This document shows positions 1 to 8,439 of a stretch of DNA of 64,000 bases, one piece after another (the first letter of the stretch is position 1; each line of letters starts with the position of its first letter). The stretch comes from Chryseolinea soli (GTDB lineage Bacteria; Bacteroidota; Bacteroidia; Cytophagales; Cyclobacteriaceae), in contig NZ_CP032382.1 of assembly GCF_003589925.1 (NCBI RefSeq), positions 5,828,001 through 5,892,000 of the forward strand, given 5' to 3'. The position numbers were made by a program, and so were the translations under genes. The notes under the pieces are model-generated. The model did not search any database, was not told the DNA's origin, and saw nothing but the letters and a program-made list of their open reading frames with translations.

Positions 1-987
1 GTTTAGGGTCACGAGGTTTGGTGGCGCAGGCAAATCGTAATCCCAGAGGTCGTGATGCACCGTTTGAAAATGCCACACATGTTTTCCCGTGGATGCATCA
101 AGGGTCAGCACGCAGTTGCCATAGAGGTTTGTGCCTTTGCGGTCCGTACCATAAAAATCGTATGAGGGCGAACCCAACGCGAGAAACACCATGCCTCTCT
201 GGAGGTCCAGACTCATTCCTGACCAATTGTTGGCGCCACCCACCACTTTATAAGCATCTTTCGGCCACGTTTCATAACCGGGTTCGCCGGGTAATGGTAT
301 GGTGTGAAATGTCCAGACAAGTTCACCGGTTTTGCAATGGTATGCCCTGATGTAGCCGGGTTGAGCGCCATAGACGTCTGGAACCCGGCAACCCATAATG
401 ATAAGATCCTTGTAGATGATGCCGGGGGAAGTAGCGGTTACAAAAATATTTTCAGAGGTATCGCGAAGGCCAACACGAAGATCCACTTTTCCATTTTTTC
501 CGAAGGAGGCGATCGGCTTGCCCGTGTGCGAATCCAGTGCAAACAGGGTATTGTTGGCTGTAAATAGTATGCGTTGGTCATCTCCGCTTTCCCAGTAGGT
601 GAGGCCGCGATTTACTTCGGCACCCTCATCGCCGTTGAACGGATCGAAAGACCAACGTTTCTCTCCGGTTTCTGCATCCACAGCATAAGCCGATTGACCC
701 GCCGATGTCGCGTATAACACACCGTCCACAATAATTGGATTGCACTGGCTGGGCCGGGTTCCCGGTATTTTATCCTTGATGGAAAACGTCCACGCGGATT
801 TTAGTTGACTGACATTGGAGACATTAATTTGATCCAGTGGCGAGTAGTTGGAGCTGTTAGCGTCTGCCTTATAGACGGCCCATGTTCGCTCCTGGTCAAC
901 GCGGGGCTTACAACCACAAAAAAATGCCAACGCAAGTACCGCGAAGCATTGAAGACTGCGTTTGCCCGATGTTAGTTTTTTTTGCAT
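1..987 (-). CDS. PQQ-dependent quinoprotein dehydrogenase lipoprotein, 3' end cut by window edge
   Basis: The first 329 codons are present and the C-terminus lies beyond position 1. The ATG at 987-985 opens a lipoprotein signal peptide (lipobox ending FFCGC, Cys26). The N-terminal segment is typical of membrane-type quinoprotein glucose dehydrogenases (WAVYKADANSSNYSPLDQI). Propeller-blade motifs follow, such as YAVDAETGEKRW and LTLDASTGKHVWHFQ, then the conserved HHDLWDYDLPAPP loop. Family members oxidise sugars or alcohols in the periplasm with bound PQQ and pass electrons to quinones. The substrate cannot be told from this fragment. No cytochrome c domain is seen in the visible part. Confidence 0.85.
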   Translation of the reverse strand, partial: MQKKLTSGKRSLQCFAVLALAFFCGCKPRVDQERTWAVYKADANSSNYSPLDQINVSNVSQLKSAWTFSIKDKIPGTRPSQCNPIIVDGVLYATSAGQSAYAVDAETGEKRWSFDPFNGDEGAEVNRGLTYWESGDDQRILFTANNTLFALDSHTGKPIASFGKNGKVDLRVGLRDTSENIFVTATSPGIIYKDLIIMGCRVPDVYGAQPGYIRAYHCKTGELVWTFHTIPLPGEPGYETWPKDAYKVVGGANNWSGMSLDLQRGMVFLALGSPSYDFYGTDRKGTNLYGNCVLTLDASTGKHVWHFQTVHHDLWDYDLPAPPNLVTLN

Positions 988-1060
988 GCGCGTAATTTCT
1001 AATGATTTATGATTTCCTTCTCAGCTATTGATTTCTCAAGAGTCTGTGTTCTTTAACGCT

Positions 1061-1528
1061 TTATTCTTTGCTTTGATATTCTTCATCCGATACCCGTTCG
1101 AGCCAAGTCACGACCCCGTTCTTTATTTCCGGATTCATGACCACTTGAACAAAACCACTTTCGGGTGTCGCACCATGCCAGTGTTTCACACCGGGTTGGA
1201 TCGTAACGACGTCTCCTTTTTTTAGTATTTGTAATGATTTGCCATGCTCTTTAAGATAGCCGGTTCCTTCGGTGATCACGAGCACTTGTTTCCCGGAATG
1301 GGTGTGCCAGTTGCTATGTGCGCCTGCTTCGAAAGTGACCTTGGCAATCGACCAGTAGGCCAGTGAGTCTTGTGCTAGGGGATATACCCAGACATTACCT
1401 TTGAAATATGATTCAGGGGCTTTGTTCCCTTTTGGCAGGGCGGCGGGGTCAAAGGATTTGGCGGTCTGACCACTGCTTTGAAGCGATATCAGACTGAGAA
1501 GTAATGAGATTATTCCAAGTGCTTTCAT
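1061..1528 (-). CDS. Secreted cupin-domain protein
   Basis: A 155-residue protein with a short Sec signal peptide (about residues 1-21, ending SSGQ) and one cupin domain. Cupin motif 1 supplies H71, H75 and H77, and motif 2 (GDVVTIQPGVKHWHGATPE) supplies H116 and H118, so the metal site looks intact. The ATG at 1528 was chosen because it starts the signal peptide; the open frame extends to 1726 without one. Small cupins of this type often sit beside AraC regulators. The gene is divergent from such a regulator, which may control it. The reaction is unknown. Confidence 0.8.
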   Translation of the reverse strand: MKALGIISLLLSLISLQSSGQTAKSFDPAALPKGNKAPESYFKGNVWVYPLAQDSLAYWSIAKVTFEAGAHSNWHTHSGKQVLVITEGTGYLKEHGKSLQILKKGDVVTIQPGVKHWHGATPESGFVQVVMNPEIKNGVVTWLERVSDEEYQSKE

Positions 1529-1640
1529 AACGCATAGGTTTATCCGACAGATTTTCCCGAAATACAAGTGGCTGCACGGATGCGATTCGGGTACTGAATG
1601 TGTTGCACAAATTTCCCTTATTTTTTTAAGGCTACGCTTA

Positions 1641-1673
1641 CCCGTTTTACGGATTGATATACCAGTTTTACGG
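1641..1673. promoter_or_regulatory. Direct-repeat candidate AraC operator
   Basis: Two 12-nt direct repeats, CCCGTTTTACGG (1641-1652) and CCAGTTTTACGG (1662-1673), match at 11 of 12 positions. Their period is 21 nt, two helical turns, as is usual for AraC half-sites. They lie between the divergent cupin and AraC genes. Confidence 0.5.
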
Positions 1674-1737
1674 GTCGGGAGTGGGCATGGCCTGATTGGA
1701 GCACAATTCTCGTATTTTTGACTCACATCTAAGGCTT

Positions 1738-2640
1738 ATGGAAAAGGAAATAGAGAAATTGACCAGCGTCGCTCAATTTAATTCGCGCAGGGGGCAGGAG
1801 ACATTGCACCCCTTGGTAAGTGTTCTGGATCAGTCCAAATCCAAACCCATCACCGCCAACCGGTACCTGACGGAAATCTATGTCATCTTCCTAAAGGATT
1901 TCCGGTGTGAAGAGTTTCAATACGGAAGAAACAAATATGACTACCAGGAAGAGACCTTGTTATTCATGGCGCCGGGACAAGTGTTTGGGTTTGATTTGCC
2001 CGATGACGTCACCGTCCAGCCGAGCGGGTGGGCCTTGGTATTTCACCCGGATCTAATAAAGGGAACGTCTCTGGGGCGAAAAATGGATGAGTATGGATTC
2101 TTCTCTTACGACGCAACAGAAGCGTTGCATATTTCGGAAAGGGAAAGGCAGATCGTACTCGACTGTTTCCGAAAGATCAGGGAGGAACTGGAGCGCAGCA
2201 TCGACAAGCACAGCAGAAATCTGATCATCAGTAACATCGAACTGTTCCTAAATTACTGCGTTCGTTTCTATGAACGCCAGTTTGTGACACGCGAGTCGGC
2301 GAACAAGGATGTTTTGACGCGATTTGAATCTTTGCTCAAAGCATACTTCGAATCCGATTTGCCCAAAACGCTCGGGCTCCCCACCGTTGCCTATTGTGCA
2401 GGAGAATTAAATCTATCGTCCAATTATTTTGGTGATATGCTCAAGAAGGAAACAGGCAAATCGGCCTTGGACTATATTCAAGCGAAAGTGATCGACCTGG
2501 CGAAAGAAAGGATCTTCGATCGGAGTAAATCGATCAGTGAAATAGCCTACGAAATGGGATACAAATACCCACAGCACTTTACGCGATTGTTTAAGCAGCG
2601 TGTTGGCATGTCGCCGATGGAGTATCGAACAGCAAATTGA
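1738..2640 (+). CDS. AraC-family transcriptional regulator
   Basis: A 300-residue regulator. Residues 1 to about 190 form an AraC_binding-like sensor region, and the last 100 residues carry two helix-turn-helix motifs (LPTVAYCAGELNLSSNYFGDMLKKETGKSALDY and KSISEIAYEMGYKYPQHFTRLFKQRVGMSPMEYR). The ATG at 1738 is preferred to 1696 because AAGG lies just upstream and the extra 14 residues are not family-like. It is divergent from the cupin gene and shares the spacer holding the 21-nt-period direct repeats. In Bacteroidota such regulators usually control the adjacent enzyme gene, which is inferred here. Confidence 0.88.
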   Translation: MEKEIEKLTSVAQFNSRRGQETLHPLVSVLDQSKSKPITANRYLTEIYVIFLKDFRCEEFQYGRNKYDYQEETLLFMAPGQVFGFDLPDDVTVQPSGWALVFHPDLIKGTSLGRKMDEYGFFSYDATEALHISERERQIVLDCFRKIREELERSIDKHSRNLIISNIELFLNYCVRFYERQFVTRESANKDVLTRFESLLKAYFESDLPKTLGLPTVAYCAGELNLSSNYFGDMLKKETGKSALDYIQAKVIDLAKERIFDRSKSISEIAYEMGYKYPQHFTRLFKQRVGMSPMEYRTAN

Positions 2641-2679
2641 TCGTAAAGGCTAGACCTCTCATTGAGGTCACATGCAAAC

Positions 2680-3318
2680 CTATTTTGATGTTGCCTTACT
2701 ACACTCAAAGGTTGTCCACAAATTATTGAGTTCTTTCCAGATGCTGTTGTCAGCCGGCCGGGGTGATATTTCATAGAACATGAACGTATTGTTCTGTTCC
2801 AGGGGACACAACTTTATATGAACGACACAATTCAGTGTTATCGGCAGTTGCGCCATATAGTCCAGCATATCGATGGTGCCGGAGTAGGTTTGCAGATCTC
2901 CTTTGTCGGTGGCGGCTTGCTTTATCTTGACCTTGACTTGTACCAGCTTTTCTTTTGGTATTTTTCGTTTCTCAATGTTCCGACCAATCAGTCCATTATA
3001 ATAAGCTGTTAGATTTTTTTCAATGGTCTGTGGATTACTTTCCGGACGGCCTTCGAGATGCCATAAAAAAGCATACGTCCAATAGTCATTGGCTTTTGGG
3101 TTCGACCAACCTGGAGCAAAGCGCAGATCTTCCACGCCTTTGTAAGGAATCGATGGAGCAAAGTCTATCGGCACACCCATGCGCTCTACACCCCATCCCT
3201 GTGGAATGGTAAGGGCATAAGAAGGAACATATTTTTCAGCGTCAAATGCCGGCGTTTGTGCCCAGGTGCTGGCCGTCACCATGAATAGGGCAATCAAGAA
3301 AGAAGCAAGTCGTATCAT
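2680..3318 (-). CDS. Secreted protein of unknown function
   Basis: A 212-residue protein with a clear Sec signal peptide (MIRLASFLIALFMVTASTWA, cleavage near residue 20). I do not recognise the family. The mature part is polar, with alternating strands and no catalytic motif I can name, and it ends near a lone Cys. The ATG at 3318 starts the signal peptide. A perfect 10-bp-arm inverted repeat lies 12 nt upstream, so the gene may have its own operator. It converges on the AraC gene, with about 40 nt between them. Confidence 0.65.
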   Translation of the reverse strand: MIRLASFLIALFMVTASTWAQTPAFDAEKYVPSYALTIPQGWGVERMGVPIDFAPSIPYKGVEDLRFAPGWSNPKANDYWTYAFLWHLEGRPESNPQTIEKNLTAYYNGLIGRNIEKRKIPKEKLVQVKVKIKQAATDKGDLQTYSGTIDMLDYMAQLPITLNCVVHIKLCPLEQNNTFMFYEISPRPADNSIWKELNNLWTTFECSKATSK

Positions 3319-3329
3319 TTCCTTCGGTG

Positions 3330-3361
3330 GTTATATTATTTATAAATGTATATAATATAAC
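3330..3361. promoter_or_regulatory. AT-rich perfect inverted repeat upstream of the secreted protein
   Basis: Arms GTTATATTAT (3330-3339) and ATAATATAAC (3352-3361) are perfect reverse complements with a 12-nt spacer. The repeat lies 12 nt upstream of the minus-strand start at 3318. There is no U-tract, so an operator or promoter site is likelier than a terminator. Confidence 0.4.
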
Positions 3362-3564
3362 TCAAATTTCCAGCTTGCTGCCAAAAAAAGTCTTTGTTCA
3401 ATAGCGATTTTCCTTCAACCTAGGTCATTGAGTTTAAAAGAAATGCCGGCACTGTTATGGAAGCATGTGGAAACCGATAGCGATACTGCTAAATATCGCG
3501 ACAGATGGATAGGGGAGAGTGAGGGCTGAGAGGAAAAAACCGGGATCAAAATAACAGGGGATCC

Positions 3565-3807
3565 TTATCCGTTGTCGTCCGGTGTGTTATTGAATATTTC
3601 CCGCTTTTCATCCATCCAGGCCGTCATGGCGTCTTGGGAAGTCATGCTGGCTCGCATGGCATTCATCGCCTCAATATGCGCGGCATCTCCTTGCTGGACC
3701 TTTTCACGGGCGTGCTTGCTCACCATCATGGCGATCTCATCAAAGGTGTTTGCCGTAAAGGTCTGGGCGCAGGCTCCGCCCAATTGCTTACAGGTCATCG
3801 TTTTCAT
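3565..3807 (-). CDS. DUF1059 family small protein
   Basis: An 80-residue cytosolic protein of the DUF1059 type. It has an N-terminal Cys pair (MTCKQLGGACAQTFTANTFDE) followed by an HA-containing helix (VSKHAREKVQQGDAAHIEAM). The C-terminal tail, TAWMDEKREIFNNTPDDNG, lies beyond the usual domain. Family function is unknown, and the paired cysteines suggest a metal or redox role at most. It is preceded, same strand, by the tandem NTF2-like gene 60 nt upstream and could be co-transcribed with it. Confidence 0.75.
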   Translation of the reverse strand: MKTMTCKQLGGACAQTFTANTFDEIAMMVSKHAREKVQQGDAAHIEAMNAMRASMTSQDAMTAWMDEKREIFNNTPDDNG

Positions 3808-3867
3808 TTTATCTCAGGTTTGCTGCCAAAGATATGAAAAGAACTTTGTCGCAAGACGGCATAAGAA

Positions 3868-4713
3868 TTACTTCCGCACGATCTTGTCCCCCGAGGTATG
3901 CGACGAGATCGCCCGCCATTCGCCGTTTCGCTTGATGAGCACATTGGAGGATTGATAGAGCACATCATACCATCCCTTCTTGTCTTTCGCCCGGATGGTG
4001 CCCGTGCCCGAAACAACGGCGGTATTGTTTTCGAAGAGGTCAAGCCTTTCGATCTTGAATTCGAAGGAGAGGTAGGTCGGCTTGTGGGTTTTGATGTAGG
4101 CGAGTTGGTCCTTCTTGGTGGACGGAACGCCATCGGAGTCGATCATTTGAAATTCGTCGGCCAGGATGCGGTCGAGCAGCACTGTGTCCTGCTCCCGGTA
4201 GGCTTTTGGCCATTGTACTTGCTTCAGGTTTCTTAACGTGGCTTCGTCCGTCTCCCGATTTCGCTTTTTGTTGTGGGCGTCTACTACGGCATACCAGTCC
4301 TTGTTGTCGTAGTAGTCATATTGTTTGATGATCTTGCCATCTTTAAAATGAAAGATGTTCACAAACCTCATCTCATACGGAGCGTCTGCATACCGGGCGG
4401 CCAATAAGCCTTCGGTTACGAGTGTATCTCCCCGTACAATTTGCTGATCGACTCTCCACGTATAGTGATTGTTGATGTTGTTCTGATCGAAATTCCGGAA
4501 AATGCGCTCCTTCGTTTTTCCGACCCAGTCGTAGGTGGGGTCGTCAATAGTAACCGAATCCGCGTAAAATGGCGAAAGCCGTCCGGCGGTGGGCGTGTTG
4601 GAATAGGCTTGGTAGTAGTCCCTCACAAAGTTGGCAGGGATACTACTTTTTTTTGCCTGGCCCCAGGTGATGAAGCCACAACAGACCAGGATCAGGAGGG
4701 AGAGTGATTTCAT
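3868..4713 (-). CDS. Secreted tandem NTF2-like (SnoaL/DUF4440) protein
   Basis: A 281-residue protein with a Sec signal peptide (residues 1 to about 20). It has two NTF2-fold units. Residues about 25-145 resemble SnoaL-like domains (FVRDYYQAYSNTPTAGRLSPFYADSV and FVNIFHFKDGKI). Residues about 160-281 match DUF4440 (NLKQVQWPKAYREQDTVLLDRILADEF and SSNVLIKRNGEWRAIS). Such folds bind small hydrophobic ligands, sometimes catalytically. The ligand is unknown. The gene is divergent from the AraC gene at 4950. Confidence 0.78.
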   Translation of the reverse strand: MKSLSLLILVCCGFITWGQAKKSSIPANFVRDYYQAYSNTPTAGRLSPFYADSVTIDDPTYDWVGKTKERIFRNFDQNNINNHYTWRVDQQIVRGDTLVTEGLLAARYADAPYEMRFVNIFHFKDGKIIKQYDYYDNKDWYAVVDAHNKKRNRETDEATLRNLKQVQWPKAYREQDTVLLDRILADEFQMIDSDGVPSTKKDQLAYIKTHKPTYLSFEFKIERLDLFENNTAVVSGTGTIRAKDKKGWYDVLYQSSNVLIKRNGEWRAISSHTSGDKIVRK

Positions 4714-4949
4714 AGTATAGGATTACGGTTCCGGCAGGTTTGTGTTTCCTGATCCGCCAGACGCCGCCCAGGAAGGGATAGACGGCCGGTTAGATCCGAT
4801 GGAAGAGTCGTTCCTGGCTTGGGATGGATTGCCTGTTCTGTTAACGAAGTATGATCCCCCGTTGTCGCAAAAATTTAACAAAGGTTGAACGGATAGTTCC
4901 GTACATTGTAACTCCTTAAACTGATTTTTTGAAGTACAAAAAGTTAAGT

Positions 4950-5780
4950 ATGCAGGTGCACAAACACACTCCGAAGTTTCCTTTATCGAATTTTATCGAA
5001 CACATGGTTTATGTGAAAGGATCTTTACCCATTCCATATTTGAAAGAATTGCCGGATGGTGGAGTGAATCTGGTGATCGAACTGAATGATAAGACCGTCA
5101 ACACCATTTATCCCGAAGGAAACCTTCAAAAAAAACATGAAGTGAAGCGGGCGTGGATTTCCGGATTGCAGAAACAGGCCATCCTCTACAAGAACAACAC
5201 GGATTCTACGATCATCAGTGTCCGGTTTACCACCGGGGGCTTTTTTTGCCTCACCAAAATACCGATAACGGCTATTGATCATGTGGGCATAGAAGCAGAG
5301 GCGCTGCTGGGTCGCTCATTCAGTCACTTGTATGAAAGGATTATCAATGCTTCCGGCAGTTCGGAAATGTTTGCCCTAATTGAAAACTACTTTTTACAAT
5401 ACCGGATGGATCATAGTACCGAACATGAGATCGTGCGGTTTATTGATGAGAACATTGACAAGCCGATCGATTGGTTAATTCACAAGTCCGGCTACTCGCA
5501 AAAGCATGTGATTCACTTGCTTAAAAAACATGCGGGCTTTTCCCCAAAATATCTTCAACGCTTGTACCGTTTCCAGTTGGTGATCAAAGAGGTTCAAAAC
5601 CAACAAAATAAGATCGATTGGTTTTCGGTTGTTCATCGCTATGGCTATTATGATCAGGCTCACCTCATCAAAGATTTCTCGCATTTCTCCGGGATCAGTC
5701 CCACCGACTATGTGAATTCCCAAGCGGCCATAGCGGAAAACAGCCTGGTGTCCGATATGATTTTAAAGCTTCCTTCCTGA
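4950..5780 (+). CDS. AraC-family transcriptional regulator
   Basis: A 276-residue regulator. The N-terminal domain resembles the DUF6597 sensor found in AraC proteins (residues about 10-110, with DGGVNLVIELND). The C-terminal AraC HTH pair spans about 170-265 (PIDWLIHKSGYSQKHVIHLLKKHAGFSPKYLQRLYRFQ and HRYGYYDQAHLIKDFSHFSGISPTDYV). The ATG at 4950 is used; a TTG at 4929 is possible but less likely. It is divergent from the NTF2-like gene and 119 nt upstream of the epoxide hydrolase, its most plausible target. Confidence 0.85.
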   Translation: MQVHKHTPKFPLSNFIEHMVYVKGSLPIPYLKELPDGGVNLVIELNDKTVNTIYPEGNLQKKHEVKRAWISGLQKQAILYKNNTDSTIISVRFTTGGFFCLTKIPITAIDHVGIEAEALLGRSFSHLYERIINASGSSEMFALIENYFLQYRMDHSTEHEIVRFIDENIDKPIDWLIHKSGYSQKHVIHLLKKHAGFSPKYLQRLYRFQLVIKEVQNQQNKIDWFSVVHRYGYYDQAHLIKDFSHFSGISPTDYVNSQAAIAENSLVSDMILKLPS

Positions 5781-5899
5781 TTTGCATTGATTATGAGGTA
5801 GTTACATCCTTAAATCCCGTGTCTTTCCCAGGTAAATTTTTTACAATGGCAGGGGGAACCCTGTGCCTAGCTTTGATCTATCAAAAAACAAAAACAGCT

Positions 5900-7003
5900 A
5901 TGAAACCTTTTAAGATCGAAGTGCCCCAGGAAGTATTGAACGATTTATCAACACGGTTAAAGCAGACCCGTTGGACGGACGAACCAGAAAATGCCGGCTG
6001 GAGCTATGGTACCAACCCCGACTTTTTGCGCGACCTGGTGACGTACTGGCAAAATGAATATGACTGGCGAAAGCACGAAGCCGAGATCAACAAACACCCG
6101 CAGTTTAAAGTTGATATCGATGGTGTGACCATTCACTATATACATGTCAAAGGAAAAGGGCAGGGGACCTCACCCCTTATACTTACCCACGGATGGCCCG
6201 ACTCCTTCTATCGCTTTCTCAAAGTTATTCCATTGCTCAACGCTTCTTTCGATGTTGTCATTCCCTCGATACCGGGCTTTGGTTTTTCACAACAAACGGC
6301 GTTGAATGTCGATCGTGTGGCGGATTTGTTTAACCAGTTGATGACAAAAGTGCTGGGCTACACCAACTATTTTGCCGCGGGAGGCGATATGGGAACAGTC
6401 GTCACCAAGTCAATGGCGGTACAATACCCGGAAACCATAAAAGCCATTCATTTGACCGATGTTGGTTATCCCAACGGCACCGAAGACTGGAGCACCATGA
6501 CCCCGGAAGAACAAGCTTTCGGGCAGCAGATCCAGCAATGGTTCTTTACCGAAGGAGCATTCAACATGATCCAGTCCACAAGACCACAGACCCTGGGCTA
6601 CGCGTTGAATGACAGCCCCGTGGGACTCGCGTCGTGGATGATGGAGAAGTTTTATGCCTGGAGCGACCACGATGGAAATATTGAGAATTGTTTAACAAAA
6701 GATGAGTTGATCACCAACGTCATGATCTATTGGGTTAGTCAGTCGATCAATTCCTCCATCAGGGTTTACGCCGAAAACGCACGGGCCAGTTATATGGGAG
6801 GTTTAAAATCTTCGCAGCGGGTTGAAGTGCCCACGGGAATCTCGCTCTTTCCTAAGGAAGCTCAGTTTCCCAGAGCATGGGCCGAACGAATGGCCAACGT
6901 CGCAAGCTTCTCGGTGATGAAAAAAGGTGGCCACTTTGCAGCGTTGGAAGTACCGGATCTTTATGCTAAAGAACTTATCAACTTCTTTGGTCAGCAAAAG
7001 TAA
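5900..7003 (+). CDS. Epoxide hydrolase (EHN-domain alpha/beta hydrolase)
   Basis: A 367-residue protein. It has an N-terminal EHN domain (residues 1 to about 105, FKIEVPQEVLNDLSTRLKQT) and an alpha/beta-hydrolase core. The oxyanion loop is LTHGWPDSFYRF, the nucleophile is D163 in AGGDMG, and the general base is H345 in KKGGHFAALE. Enzymes of this type open epoxides to diols through an aspartyl ester. The ATG at 5900 fits the EHN start; the open frame extends upstream to 5819. There is no signal peptide, so it acts in the cytosol. A strong terminator follows directly. Confidence 0.9.
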   Translation: MKPFKIEVPQEVLNDLSTRLKQTRWTDEPENAGWSYGTNPDFLRDLVTYWQNEYDWRKHEAEINKHPQFKVDIDGVTIHYIHVKGKGQGTSPLILTHGWPDSFYRFLKVIPLLNASFDVVIPSIPGFGFSQQTALNVDRVADLFNQLMTKVLGYTNYFAAGGDMGTVVTKSMAVQYPETIKAIHLTDVGYPNGTEDWSTMTPEEQAFGQQIQQWFFTEGAFNMIQSTRPQTLGYALNDSPVGLASWMMEKFYAWSDHDGNIENCLTKDELITNVMIYWVSQSINSSIRVYAENARASYMGGLKSSQRVEVPTGISLFPKEAQFPRAWAERMANVASFSVMKKGGHFAALEVPDLYAKELINFFGQQK

Positions 7004-7016
7004 GAGACTAAGCAAG

Positions 7017-7051
7017 AGCCCGGTGAGAATTTTGTCACCGGGCTTTTTTTT
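7017..7051 (+). terminator. Intrinsic terminator after epoxide hydrolase
   Basis: A 10-bp stem, AGCCCGGTGA (7017-7026) with TCACCGGGCT (7035-7044), has an 8-nt loop and runs into eight T residues ending at 7051. Confidence 0.92.
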
Positions 7052-7250
7052 GATGTTTGTGAATTCTTTTCGTCCTTCAGCGACCATTAGTTCTTTCGAA
7101 AACTGATAGTCAGGGAGTTATGCCCGAGTGGCGTATGCAGCAGCACAATAATTTCCTCACATACCCTGAAGAATCACTAAAAATGCTGATTTTAACTACC
7201 GGTTTGATTGGGATTGCCCGGTCAAATTCAGGATCAAAAAATCGAATGGC

Positions 7251-8303
7251 ATGGGTAACGGAGCGTTGTTTTTTATTAGTGCCCTAGGGGCATTTAACGG
7301 TTTAGTGCTGGGGATCTACTTTCTCTTCTTTTCACGGAGAGGAAAAATATCCCACTACTTCCTCGGTGCTTTATTCATAGCCCTCAGCCTCAGAATTGGG
7401 AAATCGGTTCTTTTTTATTTCAATTCCAGCTTACTCAAGATCTATTTGCAGATTGGTCTTTCTGCGTGCTGGTTTATCGGCCCATTCGTATGGTATTACA
7501 TACGGTCCGAAAAAGAACAGATCAAAAAAGTGCCTCGCCGGTGGATCGGGGGCATTTTGTTGTTGTCGATCATCATTATCTCAGTCGGCTTGATCTTTCC
7601 GTATCAGCAACATCCCGAAGTGTGGAACAAATACATTGTTCAATTGATCTATACACAATGGGGCATCTGCCTGCTGCTCTCGGTGGTTGAGCTCAAAGAC
7701 GTGATCAAAAAGATCGGGCAGCCATCCCCATGGAAGCCTTTTGAAATATGGCTAATCACGACGTTGACGATCAATCTGATGATTTTCATTTGCTACCTGT
7801 GGGCCTTGTTGGGGCATTCGAAAGGCGTGTACATCAGCGGTGCCATCATTTTTTCGGTTGTGTTATATGCGGGTGGACTCGTTTTATTGCACCGAAGAAG
7901 ACGTGATGATCTGTTTTCGTCTGTCCAGGTCAAATATGCCAATAAGAAAATTGGAGCGGATGATGCACAACGGATGCTCAGCAGGCTGGAGCGGGTCATG
8001 ACGGAAGAAAAGGTCTTCAAAAATCCCAACCTGAAGCTCCACGACCTTGCCCAGGAGATCAATGCATCACCGCATCAACTCTCGCAACTTTTGAATGATA
8101 GTCTGGGTAAGAGCTTCACGCTCTACATCAACGAGTATCGGATCGAGGAAGCCTGCAGAATTTTGTCGACCGCCGAAAATTTAACCATCGAAGCAATCGG
8201 TGAGGAAGTGGGCTTTAACTCAAAATCGACGTTCTTTTCCGCATTCAAAAAGCTGAAGGGCATGACCCCCGCGATGTATCAGCAAGGCACGGTAAGGGTA
8301 TGA
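7251..8303 (+). CDS. Membrane-anchored AraC-family regulator
   Basis: A 350-residue protein. Six or seven hydrophobic segments fill residues 1 to about 225, and a cytoplasmic AraC HTH pair fills about 245-345 (LKLHDLAQEINASPHQLSQLLNDSLGKSF and IEAIGEEVGFNSKSTFFSAFKKLKGMTPAMY). Proteins of this layout are common in Bacteroidota and probably sense a signal at the membrane. It is followed after 136 nt by the NTF2/PQQ sugar dehydrogenase gene, the likely target. The spacer holds a 10-bp inverted repeat. Confidence 0.87.
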   Translation: MGNGALFFISALGAFNGLVLGIYFLFFSRRGKISHYFLGALFIALSLRIGKSVLFYFNSSLLKIYLQIGLSACWFIGPFVWYYIRSEKEQIKKVPRRWIGGILLLSIIIISVGLIFPYQQHPEVWNKYIVQLIYTQWGICLLLSVVELKDVIKKIGQPSPWKPFEIWLITTLTINLMIFICYLWALLGHSKGVYISGAIIFSVVLYAGGLVLLHRRRRDDLFSSVQVKYANKKIGADDAQRMLSRLERVMTEEKVFKNPNLKLHDLAQEINASPHQLSQLLNDSLGKSFTLYINEYRIEEACRILSTAENLTIEAIGEEVGFNSKSTFFSAFKKLKGMTPAMYQQGTVRV

Positions 8304-8343
8304 TGTAGACTCACCATCCAAAAATCATGGTATAACCCATTTT

Positions 8344-8369
8344 TAGTACGGTTTTATAGAACCGTACTA
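8344..8369. promoter_or_regulatory. Inverted repeat between AraC regulator and sugar dehydrogenase genes
   Basis: Perfect 10-bp arms, TAGTACGGTT (8344-8353) and AACCGTACTA (8360-8369), have a 6-nt spacer. There is no T-tract on either side, so an operator for the downstream gene (start 8440) is likelier than a terminator. Confidence 0.45.
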
Positions 8370-8439
8370 CGGAATCGAGGCAACGCTACCACCTGAAATG
8401 CCTCACGGCCCATATTTGCAGGGTTAACTAACCCCGCAA

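Noticed and set aside
304..567. Plus-strand frames over the first kilobase
   Set aside because: They are antisense to the quinoprotein dehydrogenase, whose frame shows clear propeller motifs.
3452..3540. Short ORF of about 28 codons upstream of the DUF1059 gene
   Set aside because: It has no family match, no upstream signal and would be antisense to or isolated from its neighbours; chance is more likely.
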